Under the pieces are notes generated by a model. That model ran no database searches, was not told the origin of the DNA, and was given only the letters and a program-made list of their open reading frames with translations. A stretch of 41,249 bases of DNA from contig JAKISK010000006.1 of assembly GCA_021648625.1 (NCBI GenBank), positions 1 through 41,249 on the forward strand, in the 5' to 3' direction. Position 1 is the first letter of the stretch, and the number at the start of each line of letters is the position of its first letter. Below, one piece after another: positions 23,392-33,815 of the stretch. The position numbers were made by a program, and so were the translations under genes. Source of the DNA: Thiomicrorhabdus sp. Its GTDB lineage: Bacteria > Pseudomonadota > Gammaproteobacteria > Thiomicrospirales > Thiomicrospiraceae.

Positions 23392-24324
23392 ATGTCTAAT
23401 GTTCCCGCCGTGCGATTTCAGCACGTTAAAAAACAATATGGTGAATTATCTGCATTAAAGGGCATCTCGTTTGATGTTGAAGAGGGTGCCTTTTTTGGAT
23501 TGTTAGGCCCTAATGGTGCAGGAAAATCGACCTTAATTAATGCCATGTCTGGGTTGGTGATCCCAACGTCGGGCAGTATTGAGATTCAAGGGCACGATGT
23601 GATTGCCGATTATCGACAAACAAGGCGTTTATTGGGGCTAGTGCCGCAAGAGTTGATTGCCGATCCATTTTTTTCCATTCGAGAGTTGCTGGATTTGCAG
23701 TCTGGCTATTTTGGCCTTAAGGGGGCGAAGCAACGTGCTTGGGTGGGTGAATTATTAGAGCGTTTGGCATTGTCGGATAAGTCGGATTCAAATACGGGAC
23801 AGCTATCGGGCGGAATGAAACGGCGCGTATTGATTGCGATGGCGCTTGTTCACCGTCCACGTGTTTTGGTGTTGGATGAACCTACCGCAGGTGTGGATGT
23901 GGATCTGCGCCGAACGCTTTGGGATTTTACCAAAGAGCTGCACCAACAAGGCCATACCATTATTTTGACCACTCATTACTTGGAAGAGGCCGAGGCGCTA
24001 TGCGATAAGGTCGCAATTATGCAAGGGGGCGAGGTTAAAGCGCTGGACACGACTCAATCGTTGTTATCAAAACACAGCTATCGTTACTTAAGAGTCACGT
24101 TGGCACAGCCTGCACACACCTTAACACCACCGCTTGAAGCGCGTTTGGTTGAGCGTGAGCCAAACGGACTGGTGTTTAAGCTAGAAAAAAACATGTCACT
24201 TTCTCAATTGTTGGCTTGGTTGGGTGAGGCTAAATTGGAGATAGAGGACATCAGCAGTCGTGATGCTTCGTTGGAAGAGGTGTTTTTAGATTTAACGGCG
24301 GAGGGCAGGTCGAATGCAAAGTAA
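23392..24324 (+). CDS. ABC transporter ATP-binding protein (YadG-like)
   Basis: A 310-residue ABC-2 type ATPase. Walker A GPNGAGKST, signature LSGGMKRRVLIAMAL, Walker B VLVLDEPTAGVDVDLRR and the switch region ILTTHYLEEAEALCDKV are intact, with an extra C-terminal domain of about 90 residues typical of the YadG/DrrA branch. It overlaps the permease gene by 11 bases and forms an exporter with it. The substrate is not known. In Escherichia coli ibaG follows mlaB directly; here this pair lies between them. Confidence 0.92.
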   Translation: MSNVPAVRFQHVKKQYGELSALKGISFDVEEGAFFGLLGPNGAGKSTLINAMSGLVIPTSGSIEIQGHDVIADYRQTRRLLGLVPQELIADPFFSIRELLDLQSGYFGLKGAKQRAWVGELLERLALSDKSDSNTGQLSGGMKRRVLIAMALVHRPRVLVLDEPTAGVDVDLRRTLWDFTKELHQQGHTIILTTHYLEEAEALCDKVAIMQGGEVKALDTTQSLLSKHSYRYLRVTLAQPAHTLTPPLEARLVEREPNGLVFKLEKNMSLSQLLAWLGEAKLEIEDISSRDASLEEVFLDLTAEGRSNAK

Positions 24325-25081
24325 TTGGGCGGGTTGTTGGGCGCTTTTTATTAAGGAGGTACGACGTTTTTATTCGGTCGTGGTGCAGACGGTGTTTGCA
24401 CCAATCGTGGCAACACTTTTATATTTATTAGTGTTTGGTCATGTGCTGGAAACTAAAATAGAGACGTATGCCTCGGTCAGCTACAGCCAATTTTTAATTC
24501 CTGGTTTGGTCATGATGGCGATTTTGCAAAATGCATTTTCAAACACCTCTTCGAGCTTGATTCAATCCAAAATGCACGGTAATTTATCGTTTGTGTTGTT
24601 AAGTCCTATCTCTGCCTTTGAATTTTATGTGGCATTTGTATTGGCATCGGTGGTTCGGGGCGTTGTTGTGGGGGGGGGGATTTTAATTATTGGCGTGATT
24701 GGATTTGATTTGACTTGGCAGTCGCCTTTTTGGGTGTTGATTTTTGCCATATTAAGCGCCGCAATGATGGGGGGGCTTGGCGTGTTAGCGGGTATTATCT
24801 CGGATAAATATGATCATTTGTCGGCATTTCAAAACTTTGTGATTATGCCATTGACCTTTTTGAGTGGCGTATTTTATTCCATTCATGCCTTGCCTGAATT
24901 TTGGCAGCAACTGTCGTACTTTAACCCTTTCTTTTATATGGTTGATGGCTTTCGATATGGCTTTTTTGAGCAGTCGGATGTTTCGGTCTATTTAAGTCTA
25001 TTGGTAACCATTGTGTTTTTAATCATCGTCTCTTCGATAAATCTGATTTTATTGCGCAAAGGCGTTAAAATACGCCAATAA
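24314..25081 (+). CDS. ABC-2 type transporter permease (YadH-like)
   Basis: A 255-residue protein with six hydrophobic helices and the ABC-2 signature near the C-terminus (FVIMPLTFLSGVFYSIHALPEFWQQLSYFNPFFYMVDGFRYGF). It pairs with the preceding ATPase, with which it overlaps by 11 bases. A run of ten G (24670-24679) encodes three glycines in the third helix (VVVGGGILII). Confidence 0.93.
   Translation: MQSNWAGCWALFIKEVRRFYSVVVQTVFAPIVATLLYLLVFGHVLETKIETYASVSYSQFLIPGLVMMAILQNAFSNTSSSLIQSKMHGNLSFVLLSPISAFEFYVAFVLASVVRGVVVGGGILIIGVIGFDLTWQSPFWVLIFAILSAAMMGGLGVLAGIISDKYDHLSAFQNFVIMPLTFLSGVFYSIHALPEFWQQLSYFNPFFYMVDGFRYGFFEQSDVSVYLSLLVTIVFLIIVSSINLILLRKGVKIRQ
24670..24679. repeat. Ten-base G homopolymer inside the ABC permease gene
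   Basis: Ten G followed by ATTTTAATT, in frame as Gly codons within a membrane helix. A potential frameshift site. Confidence 0.9.
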
Positions 25082-25100
25082 AATTTTTGGAGTAAAACAC

Positions 25101-25319
25101 GTGTCTCCCGATACTATTAAAGCAATGATTGAAGCGGCTATCCCTGATAGTCAAGTTGAAACCAATGGCGAAGAGTGTAATTTTTCCATTATCGTAACCA
25201 GTAAAAGTTTTGAAGGAAAGTCGCCTATTCAGCGTCATCGTATGGTAAATGATGTGTTTAAAACTCAGTTTGACAGTGGTGAGCTTCATGCTCTTTCAAT
25301 TAAAACCCTTGTAGCGTAA
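25101..25319 (+). CDS. ibaG: BolA-family protein IbaG
   Basis: A 72-residue BolA-like protein starting at GTG with TTTGGAGT upstream. The family segment SPIQRHRMVNDVFKTQFDSGELHALSIKTL carries the conserved His of the [2Fe-2S]-ligating face shared with monothiol glutaredoxins. IbaG proteins take part in acid response and iron-sulfur handling. Its place just before murA is conserved in gammaproteobacteria. Confidence 0.92.
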   Translation: MSPDTIKAMIEAAIPDSQVETNGEECNFSIIVTSKSFEGKSPIQRHRMVNDVFKTQFDSGELHALSIKTLVA

Positions 25320-25329
25320 TTTAATTTAA

Positions 25330-26604
<1,275 letters not shown>

Positions 26605-26657
26605 TTTCCATCCTGACATAATGGCGTAGAAAAAACGAATAAATTTAATTAGAATAG

Positions 26658-27305
26658 ATGATTATGAATGAACAGCTAACCATTGCGCTCTCAAAAGGGC
26701 GAATTTACCAAGATACGTTACCCTTGTTAGAAGCCGCAGGCATTGAGCCGTTAGAGGATCCTACAAAGTGTCGTAAGTTGATTATTCCAACGAATCACAA
26801 ACATATTCGTTTGTTAATTGTGAGAGCAACTGATGCGCCAACTTACGTGGCACATGGTGCCGCAGACATCGGTGTGGCAGGTAAAGACGTGCTCATGGAA
26901 GCGCCTGCGGATAACTTGTATGAATTACTTGATTTGCAGATTGCGAAGTGTAATTTAATGGTGGCAGGGCCTGAAATTGAAAAGCCACATGGGCATCGCC
27001 TTAAAATTGCAACCAAATACATTAAGTCTGCACAAGCCTATTATGCGCAAAAAGGCGAGCAGGTTGATTTGATTAAATTATACGGTTCAATGGAAATTGC
27101 ACCGTTGATAGACTTGGCAGATCGAATTGTTGATTTAGTGGATACGGGCAATACCTTGCGCGCTAATGGTTTAGTACCGATGGAGCAAATTGCGACCATT
27201 AGTTCCCGTCTAATAGTGAATCAACACGCGTATAAAACCAAATTTGACCAAATTAATACCATTGTTCAACAGTTTAAATCCGTAATAGAGAAAAATAATG
27301 CTTAA
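26658..27305 (+). CDS. hisG: ATP phosphoribosyltransferase, short form HisG
   Basis: A 215-residue short-form HisG (HisG-S) without the C-terminal ACT-like regulatory domain. Family motifs are [30 protein letters not shown], and [14 protein letters not shown]. It begins histidine synthesis by joining ATP and PRPP. Short forms need HisZ, which is not in this window. It overlaps hisD by eight bases. Confidence 0.96.
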   Translation: MIMNEQLTIALSKGRIYQDTLPLLEAAGIEPLEDPTKCRKLIIPTNHKHIRLLIVRATDAPTYVAHGAADIGVAGKDVLMEAPADNLYELLDLQIAKCNLMVAGPEIEKPHGHRLKIATKYIKSAQAYYAQKGEQVDLIKLYGSMEIAPLIDLADRIVDLVDTGNTLRANGLVPMEQIATISSRLIVNQHAYKTKFDQINTIVQQFKSVIEKNNA

Positions 27306-28599
27306 TATTCGTCGATTATCTGCGGGCGCAGAAGGCTTTAGAGAAGCGTTGGATACGCTTCTTGCATGGGAAACCGTTTCGAATGAGTCGGTTAACGATA
27401 TTGTAAAAGAAGTGGTGAATAATGTTCGCACCAATGGCGATGCGGCTCTTTTAGAGTATACCGCTAAATTTGACCATTTTTCTTTAGCGTCGGGTGCTGA
27501 ACTGGAAATTTCTCAGGCACGTTTGCAGGAGGCTTTATTACGTATTCCTGCCGATCAACGTGAAGCCTTAGAAATTTCAGCCAAACGTGTTCGTGATTAC
27601 CACGAGAGACAGGTTCAGGCATCTTGGAGTTATGAAGAAGCGGATGGTACAATGCTGGGTCAGCAAGTAACGCCTTTGGATACGGTTGGACTTTATGTGC
27701 CTGGTGGCAAAGCAGCGTACCCTTCTTCAGTCATTATGAATGCGATTCCAGCGAAAGTGGCGGGGGTTGAAAAGTTAATAATGGTTGTGCCTACGCCCGA
27801 CGGTGAAGTGAATGACATGGTGTTGGCGGCGGCGGCTATTTGTGAGGTGGATTCGGTTTTTACGCTGGGTGGCGCACAAGCCATTGCCGCGTTAGCGTAT
27901 GGAACAGAAACCGTTCCAGCGGTTGATAAAATTGTTGGGCCTGGCAATATTTATGTGGCCACTGCCAAGCGAATGGTGTTTGGTACGGTGGGCATTGATA
28001 TGATTGCTGGGCCCTCTGAAATATTAGTGTATTGCGATGGTAAAACCAATCCAGATTGGATTGCGGTCGATCTATTCTCTCAAGCCGAGCATGATGAGGA
28101 TGCGCAGTCTATTTTAGTGACGCCCGATGCTGAATTTGCAGATAAGGTGTTAGAGAGTATGAATAAATTATTGCCCACCATGCCGCGTCAAGAAATTATT
28201 CGTAAAGCGTTAGAGGATCGTGGCGCCATTATTGTTGTAGATGATGAGGCGCAAGCACTGGAGATGATTAATATTATTGCCCCAGAGCATTTAGAGTTGT
28301 CGATTGAAGACCCTAAAGCGCTGTTGCCTAAAATTCGTCATGCGGGTGCGATTTTTATGGGACGTTATACCGCAGAGGCGATTGGCGATTATTGTGCTGG
28401 GCCAAATCATGTATTGCCAACTTCAAGAACGGCACGTTTTTCATCGCCTTTAGGCGTGTACGATTTTCAAAAACGTTCAAGCTTGATTATGTGCTCCCAT
28501 GAGGGAGCCAGTACGCTTGGAAAAATTGCAGGTGTATTAGCCGATGGCGAAGGATTGCAGGCACATGCCGCGTCTGCAAGGTATCGAATAAAGTCTTAA
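27298..28599 (+). CDS. hisD: Histidinol dehydrogenase HisD
   Basis: A 433-residue zinc enzyme of normal length. Motifs include [64 protein letters not shown] with the zinc and catalytic residues, and [31 protein letters not shown]. It converts histidinol to histidine with two NAD+. A strong terminator follows, so hisGD end their transcript here. Confidence 0.97.
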   Translation: MLNIRRLSAGAEGFREALDTLLAWETVSNESVNDIVKEVVNNVRTNGDAALLEYTAKFDHFSLASGAELEISQARLQEALLRIPADQREALEISAKRVRDYHERQVQASWSYEEADGTMLGQQVTPLDTVGLYVPGGKAAYPSSVIMNAIPAKVAGVEKLIMVVPTPDGEVNDMVLAAAAICEVDSVFTLGGAQAIAALAYGTETVPAVDKIVGPGNIYVATAKRMVFGTVGIDMIAGPSEILVYCDGKTNPDWIAVDLFSQAEHDEDAQSILVTPDAEFADKVLESMNKLLPTMPRQEIIRKALEDRGAIIVVDDEAQALEMINIIAPEHLELSIEDPKALLPKIRHAGAIFMGRYTAEAIGDYCAGPNHVLPTSRTARFSSPLGVYDFQKRSSLIMCSHEGASTLGKIAGVLADGEGLQAHAASARYRIKS

Positions 28600-28621
28600 A
28601 AATAGTCATTATTTTTTACAA

Positions 28622-28659
28622 AAAACCACTCTGACCCTTTTGGATTGAGTGGTTTTTTT
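28622..28659 (+). terminator. Rho-independent terminator after hisD
   Basis: AAACCACTC (28623-28631) pairs with GAGTGGTTT (28647-28655), followed by further T to 28659. Confidence 0.9.
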
Positions 28660-28683
28660 GTTTATTGTTGGGAGTAAAGTGCT

Positions 28684-29424
28684 GTGAAGCGAACAGAGTT
28701 AGTTAATTACTTAAATGATTTTTTAGACGTAGAGCAATATAAAGACTACGCCCCCAATGGTTTGCAGGTTGAAGGTTCGTCTGACGTAAATGTGATTGTG
28801 ACGGGGGTTACCGCTTGTCAGGCGTTGATTGATAAGGCGATTGAGTTGAATGCGAACGCTATTTTAGTGCATCACGGCTATTTTTGGAAAAATGAGCCAC
28901 TCCCCATTGTGGGCATTAAACAAAAGCGCATTAAAAAATTGCTTTTGCATGATATTAACTTGTTGGGGTATCACTTGCCTTTGGATGGGCATATCGAGCT
29001 TGGAAATAACGCTCAGCTTGGAAAGCTATGGCAGTTAGAAGATATTACGCCAAAGCCTGGATTGCTTCGTTTAGGACGCTTACAAGAGTCAGTTTTCGTA
29101 GAAAATTTTAAAGATAAGGTCTCTGCTTCTTTAGACCGAGAGGTGTTGCATTTATGGGGGGGGGCAAAAAAAGTTCAAAAAATTGCGTGGTGCAGTGGCG
29201 GTGCACAACAGTATATTACCGAGGCCGCTGCATGGGGAGCGGATGTATATATTAGTGGCGAAGTGTCTGAGCAAACAACACACTTGGCTCAAGAGCTGGG
29301 AATTCATTATTTTGCAGCAGGGCATCATGCAACGGAGCGTTTAGGGGTTAAGTGTTTGGGCGAAATGTTAGCGAAAAACTTTGATGTGATGCATTATTAT
29401 GTTGATATTGAAAACCCTGTTTAA
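28684..29424 (+). CDS. Nif3/YbgI-family metal-binding protein
   Basis: A 246-residue NIF3 family protein. Metal-site motifs are LVHHGYFWK (His63-His64), YHLPLDGH (His97, Asp101, His103) and the C-terminal HHATERLGVK. It starts at GTG with GGGAGT eight bases upstream. Family members are annotated as GTP cyclohydrolase 1 type 2 homologues but the true role is not settled. It lies between the hisD terminator and petA. Nine G (29156-29164) encode Trp-Gly-Gly around residue 158. Confidence 0.92.
   Translation: MKRTELVNYLNDFLDVEQYKDYAPNGLQVEGSSDVNVIVTGVTACQALIDKAIELNANAILVHHGYFWKNEPLPIVGIKQKRIKKLLLHDINLLGYHLPLDGHIELGNNAQLGKLWQLEDITPKPGLLRLGRLQESVFVENFKDKVSASLDREVLHLWGGAKKVQKIAWCSGGAQQYITEAAAWGADVYISGEVSEQTTHLAQELGIHYFAAGHHATERLGVKCLGEMLAKNFDVMHYYVDIENPV
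29156..29164. repeat. Nine-base G homopolymer inside the Nif3 gene
   Basis: Nine G in frame, followed by CAAAAAAAG. A slip would remove the C-terminal metal ligands. Confidence 0.9.
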
Positions 29425-29531
29425 AAGGCATTTTAGATGCTTTTTTATTGATATTAGCAAAGGGTGATTTATATAGATAAAATAAATAGCCTCGATAAGC
29501 TTAGTTTATGGAAGGTTTTAGGTTTTTAGAC

Positions 29532-29560
29532 TTTATTTAATCGCTTTCTCGGTATATACT
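29532..29560 (+). promoter_or_regulatory. Possible petA promoter
   Basis: TTTATT (29532-29537), a 17-base spacer and TATACT (29555-29560), 56 bases before the petA ATG. The -35 is weak. Confidence 0.4.
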
Positions 29561-29616
29561 TCCGTGATATTTTTTATTTAAAATAAGATTTGCTTGCGCA
29601 TAATTGGGAAGGTGAT

Positions 29617-30234
29617 ATGTCGACAGAAGATCAAATGAGTACGGACGTGAATTTAACGCGTCGAAAAGTGTTAACAGGTGCTACAGGCGTTGTTGGCGCG
29701 ATTGGTGCGGGTTTTATGCTGGTTCCTTTTGTGGGCTCTTGGATGCCGAGTGAACGAGCTAAAGCAGCTGGTGCGCCCGTTAATGCCGATATTAGTAAGT
29801 TGCAACCTGGACAAATGTTAACGGTTTCATGGCGCGGAAAGCCTGTTTGGGTCGTACGTAGAACGCCTGAAATGTTAAAGATTTTAGCAGAAAATGTTAC
29901 GGAATTACGTGATCCAGACTCAAAGGAATCACTGCAACCTGATTACAGCAAAAATTCGACGCGAGCCGTCAATGAAGAGTTTTTGGTCGTAGTGGGGATT
30001 TGTACGCATTTAGGGTGTGCGCCGTTGTATCGCCCTGCGGTAGGTTCACCTGATATGCAGGAAGGGTGGCAAGGCGGGTTTTTCTGCCCTTGTCATGGTT
30101 CTCGTTTTGACTTGGCTGGACGGGTGGTGAAATCCGTTCCTGCGCCAACCAATTTAGAAATTCCTCCTTATCATTTTATATCTAATAGCATTGTTCGAGT
30201 TGGAGAAGATCCAGCAGAAGGAGGGATTGCATAA
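29617..30234 (+). CDS. petA: Ubiquinol-cytochrome c reductase, Rieske iron-sulfur subunit
   Basis: A protein of 205 residues. The N-terminus has RRKVLTG and a hydrophobic helix, a Tat-type anchor. The [2Fe-2S] boxes are CTHLGC (Cys129, His131, Cys134) and CPCHGS (Cys157, Cys159, His160). It passes electrons from ubiquinol to cytochrome c1. I chose the ATG at 29617 with GGGAAGG upstream; the earlier TTG at 29590 would add nine non-conserved residues. Its last base overlaps the petB start. Confidence 0.96.
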   Translation: MSTEDQMSTDVNLTRRKVLTGATGVVGAIGAGFMLVPFVGSWMPSERAKAAGAPVNADISKLQPGQMLTVSWRGKPVWVVRRTPEMLKILAENVTELRDPDSKESLQPDYSKNSTRAVNEEFLVVVGICTHLGCAPLYRPAVGSPDMQEGWQGGFFCPCHGSRFDLAGRVVKSVPAPTNLEIPPYHFISNSIVRVGEDPAEGGIA

Positions 30235-31475
30235 TGTCGAATCAAACGAATGAATCATCTTCAGAAAAATCATCTTTATTAGGTTGGTTTGACGAACGTT
30301 ATCCTGTTTCGAGTACGTGGAACAAGCACGTTGGTCAATATTACGCGCCTAAAAACTTTAATTTTTGGTACTTTTTTGGCTCGTTAGCCTTGATTGTTCT
30401 AGTCAATCAAATTGTAACGGGTATTTGGTTAACCATGAGTTATCAACCCAGTGGTGAACTTGCATTTAGCTCGGTAGAGTACATTATGCGAGATGTTGAG
30501 TGGGGTTGGTTGTTGCGATACTTGCACTCAACAGGTGCTTCTGCCTTCTTTATTGTTATCTATTTTCATATGATGCGAGCCCTGCTTTACGGCTCTTATA
30601 AAAAACCACGCGAGTTAGTTTGGGTCATTGGAATGTTGCTCTTCTTAGTGTTAATGGCTGAAGCCTTTATGGGGTATTTGTTGCCCTGGGGTCAAATGTC
30701 CTTTTGGGGTGCTCAGGTAATCATCTCTTTGTTTGGCGCCATTCCAGTAATTGGTCCTGATTTAGCCTTATGGATTCGTGGCGATTATGTTATTTCTGAA
30801 GTAACGTTAAACCGTTTCTTTGCCTTGCACGTTATTGCTCTGCCATTGGTCTTGGTTATTTTAGTCTTCATGCACTTGGTGGCATTGCATCATGTTGGGT
30901 CAAACAATCCCGACGGTGTTGAGATTAAAAAGCTAAAAGATACGAACGGCATTCCATTAGACGGTATTCGTTTTCACCCGTACTATTCGGTGAAAGATGC
31001 GATGGGTGCGGTGTTCTTCTTTATTCTGTTTGCATTGGTTCTGTTCTATGCGCCAGAAGGGGGGGGATATTTTATTGAAGCGCCTAACTTTGAACCCGCA
31101 AATCCACTTAAAACGCCCGATCATATCGTTCCTGTTTGGTACTTTACGCCCTTCTATGCCATTTTAAGAGCGATACCTGATAAGTTTTTAGGGGTGGTTG
31201 CAATGGGTGCGGCGGTCGTGATCTTGTTTGCTATGCCGTGGCTCGATCGTTGTAAAGTTAAGTCGATTCGTTATCGTGGTAATTCCTATAAAGTGTTGTT
31301 AACCATATTGGTGATTAGCTTCTTTGTTTTAGGGTTTTTAGGAACACAGCCATCTACGCCGCTTTATACGAAATTGGCGCAAATTTTTACGGCCTTATAT
31401 TTTATGTTCTTCTTGGTGCTGCCATTTACCTCGGCAAATGAAAAAACCAAACCTGTTCCAGAAAGGGTGACCTAA
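30234..31475 (+). CDS. petB: Cytochrome b subunit of the bc1 complex
   Basis: A 413-residue bacterial-type cytochrome b with eight helices. Heme-ligand histidines lie in RYLHSTGASAFFIVIYFHMMR and RFFALHVIALPLVLVILVFMHLVALH. The quinol-oxidation loop has WGAQVI, and PVWYFTPFYAILRAIPDK gives the P-[ED/F]-W-Y motif, here PVWYF. It follows petA with a one-base overlap and precedes petC directly. Eight G (31059-31066) encode Gly-Gly in a loop. Confidence 0.97.
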   Translation: MSNQTNESSSEKSSLLGWFDERYPVSSTWNKHVGQYYAPKNFNFWYFFGSLALIVLVNQIVTGIWLTMSYQPSGELAFSSVEYIMRDVEWGWLLRYLHSTGASAFFIVIYFHMMRALLYGSYKKPRELVWVIGMLLFLVLMAEAFMGYLLPWGQMSFWGAQVIISLFGAIPVIGPDLALWIRGDYVISEVTLNRFFALHVIALPLVLVILVFMHLVALHHVGSNNPDGVEIKKLKDTNGIPLDGIRFHPYYSVKDAMGAVFFFILFALVLFYAPEGGGYFIEAPNFEPANPLKTPDHIVPVWYFTPFYAILRAIPDKFLGVVAMGAAVVILFAMPWLDRCKVKSIRYRGNSYKVLLTILVISFFVLGFLGTQPSTPLYTKLAQIFTALYFMFFLVLPFTSANEKTKPVPERVT

Positions 31476-32135
31476 ATGAAAAAAGTTCTATGGATAGCAA
31501 GTTTATTGTTGTTACCACTCACAATGAACGTTCAGGCGGCAGGTGGATACTCGATTGAGTTAGAATCTGCTGATAATAACCTACGTGATCAAGCATCGCT
31601 TAAACGTGGAGCCGTACTGTTTTCGAACTACTGTATGGCGTGTCACTCTTTAAAGTACATGCGCTACAACCGTGTTGCACGTGATTTAGGCTGGACAGAT
31701 GAGGAAGTGATTTCTGAGATGGCGCACGGGTTGAATACCGTTACTGAAAATGTGATGACTCGCATGGAAGACGGTGTTTCCCGAGCGGTATTAGGGTCCG
31801 ATGCGCCCGATTTATCTTTGATGGCTCGCTTAAAAGGGGATGATTATATTTATACCTTTTTAAGATCGTATCATCAAGATGACCAAGGAAAGTGGGACAA
31901 TAAGGCCTTAAAAGGAACGGCAATGCCAAACGTATTGGAAGGCATTGAGCGTCATGCAACGCCTGAAGAGTATGCTGAAGTGGCGCGAGATATTACTAAC
32001 TTTCTCGCTTATGCTGGTGAGCCGTCTAAACTTCAACGTTTAGATTTAGGCTGGAAAGTCATTGCTTTCTTGTTGGTTCTTCTATTGCTACTGTACCTCT
32101 TAAAAAGAGAGTATTGGCGTGACATTAAACACTGA
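31476..32135 (+). CDS. petC: Cytochrome c1 subunit of the bc1 complex
   Basis: A 219-residue protein with a signal peptide (ending VQAAGG), a heme c motif CMACH (Cys53, Cys56, His57), the sixth-ligand region GTAMPNVL with Met, and a C-terminal membrane anchor (VIAFLLVLLLLLYLLKREYW). It carries electrons from the Rieske centre to soluble cytochrome c. It starts directly at the petB stop and a terminator follows. Confidence 0.96.
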   Translation: MKKVLWIASLLLLPLTMNVQAAGGYSIELESADNNLRDQASLKRGAVLFSNYCMACHSLKYMRYNRVARDLGWTDEEVISEMAHGLNTVTENVMTRMEDGVSRAVLGSDAPDLSLMARLKGDDYIYTFLRSYHQDDQGKWDNKALKGTAMPNVLEGIERHATPEEYAEVARDITNFLAYAGEPSKLQRLDLGWKVIAFLLVLLLLLYLLKREYWRDIKH

Positions 32136-32164
32136 TTGTTAGAAATGCTAAAAGCATTATTTAA

Positions 32165-32198
32165 AAGCCCTGCCTATTTTTGGTAGGGCTTTTTTTTT
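32165..32198 (+). terminator. Rho-independent terminator of the petABC operon
   Basis: AGCCCTGCC pairs with GGTAGGGCT around a TATTTTT loop and is followed by eight or nine T. Confidence 0.9.
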
Positions 32199-32265
32199 AA
32201 TTTAAATTATGCTTAGATTATTGTAAATTCTCGCCATACTGGCGGTAAAAATAACGGGGAAGTAG

Positions 32266-33810
32266 ATGGATATATCGTGGGTTAATGTGGTGTTGGACTG
32301 GATGGCAGTGGTCTTTATTTTGGTCGTTGGATTTTCTTTTCTTTTAATTATTGTTTATTACTTTATAGATCGTTTTCAAACAGAACATGCAATTCGACAT
32401 AACTATCCTGTGATTGCACGGTTTCGATATTTATTTGAATATTTAGGCACTTTTTTACGCCAGTATATGTTCGCAGCAGACCAAGATGAACGTCCGTTTA
32501 ACCGTGCACAGAGAAGCTGGGTGTATCGAGCAGGAAAAAATCTATCCACCACCGAAGCATTTGGTTCTACTCGAAATATTCATGCGCCAGGTAAAATATT
32601 GTTTACGAGCTGTCCTTTTCCATTATTAGAAAAAGATTCTGTTTCTTCCCCCCCTCTTGTCATTGGACCAAATTGCAAAACGCCTTTTAAAGCCACCTCA
32701 ATTTTTAATATTTCTGGTATGAGTTACGGTGCTTTATCTAAGCCTGCGGTGTTGGCATTAAGTAAAGGCGCTAAAAAAGCAGGTTGCTGGATGAATACCG
32801 GTGAGGGGGGGATTTCCCCTTACCACTTAGAAGGGGGGGCTGATTTAATTGCACAAATTGGAACCGCAAAATATGGCTATCGCGATAAAAACGGTGATTT
32901 GAGTAATGAAAAATTACGTGAAGCGGCCGCATTAGATCAAGTAAAGATGTTTGAAATCAAACTCAGTCAAGGGGCAAAGCCAGGAAAGGGGGGAATGTTG
33001 CCTGCGGCTAAAATTACCAAAGAAATTTCTGAAATTCGAGGCATTCCTATGGGTGAAAGTTCGCTCAGTCCAAATCGTCATGCAGACATTGGTTGTAACG
33101 ATGATCTGTTGGATATGATTGTTCGAATTAGAGAGGTTACTGGTAAGCCGGTTGGTTTTAAATTTGTGATGGGGTCTCCTGATTGGCTTGAAAGCCTTTG
33201 CAAGCGAATTCATGAAGTCGGGTTGGAGAGTGCGCCAGATTTTATTACGATTGATGGTGCCGAAGGGGGAACGGGGTCAGCTCCCGTTGCTCTTATGGAT
33301 GATGTGGGGATTTCGTTAAACGAGTCGCTGCCCTATGTGATTGATATTTTAACCAAGTACGGGCTTCGTGATCAGGTACGAGTGATTGCTTCGGGTAAAT
33401 TAACCAACCCGACCATGGTGGCTTGGGCGCTGGCAGTAGGAACGGATTTTATTACCTCTGCCCGAGGGTTTATGTTCTCTTTAGGGTGTATTCAGTCCAT
33501 GCACTGTCATAAAGATACCTGTCCAACGGGTATTGCGACTCACAATGAGCGTCTACAAAGCGGCTTATCACCGAAAAAAAAATCACAACGTGTCATGAAC
33601 TATCATCGTAATTTAATTCATGAGGTTGAATTGATTGCCCACTCCTGTGGCGTGACAGAGCCTCGTGGCTTAACACGACAGCATGTTCGAATTGTTCAGA
33701 ACAGCAGTCGATCACGGCCGTTTTCTGAAATTTTTCCAGATGAGACGCCTATTGCTTTTCAAGGCATTCCAGTAGAAACTACAGAACCTAACGTATCTGA
33801 GAGTAAATAG
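32266..33810 (+). CDS. Membrane-anchored FMN-binding glutamate synthase-like protein
   Basis: A 514-residue protein: an N-terminal membrane helix (about 13-33) followed by a glutamate-synthase alpha-type FMN barrel. Visible motifs are ISGMSYGALSKPAVLALSKGAKKAGCWMNTGEGGISPYHLEGG, LSQGAKPGKGGMLPAAK, TIDGAEGGTGSAP, and the cluster motif CIQSMHCHKDTCPTG, which keeps the C-x5-C-x4-C spacing of the 3Fe-4S ligands of GltS. The glutaminase domain is absent. The family occurs widely but its substrate is not known. It sits between petABC and radA, five bases before radA. Confidence 0.88.
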   Translation: MDISWVNVVLDWMAVVFILVVGFSFLLIIVYYFIDRFQTEHAIRHNYPVIARFRYLFEYLGTFLRQYMFAADQDERPFNRAQRSWVYRAGKNLSTTEAFGSTRNIHAPGKILFTSCPFPLLEKDSVSSPPLVIGPNCKTPFKATSIFNISGMSYGALSKPAVLALSKGAKKAGCWMNTGEGGISPYHLEGGADLIAQIGTAKYGYRDKNGDLSNEKLREAAALDQVKMFEIKLSQGAKPGKGGMLPAAKITKEISEIRGIPMGESSLSPNRHADIGCNDDLLDMIVRIREVTGKPVGFKFVMGSPDWLESLCKRIHEVGLESAPDFITIDGAEGGTGSAPVALMDDVGISLNESLPYVIDILTKYGLRDQVRVIASGKLTNPTMVAWALAVGTDFITSARGFMFSLGCIQSMHCHKDTCPTGIATHNERLQSGLSPKKKSQRVMNYHRNLIHEVELIAHSCGVTEPRGLTRQHVRIVQNSSRSRPFSEIFPDETPIAFQGIPVETTEPNVSESK

Positions 33811-33815
33811 CGAAT

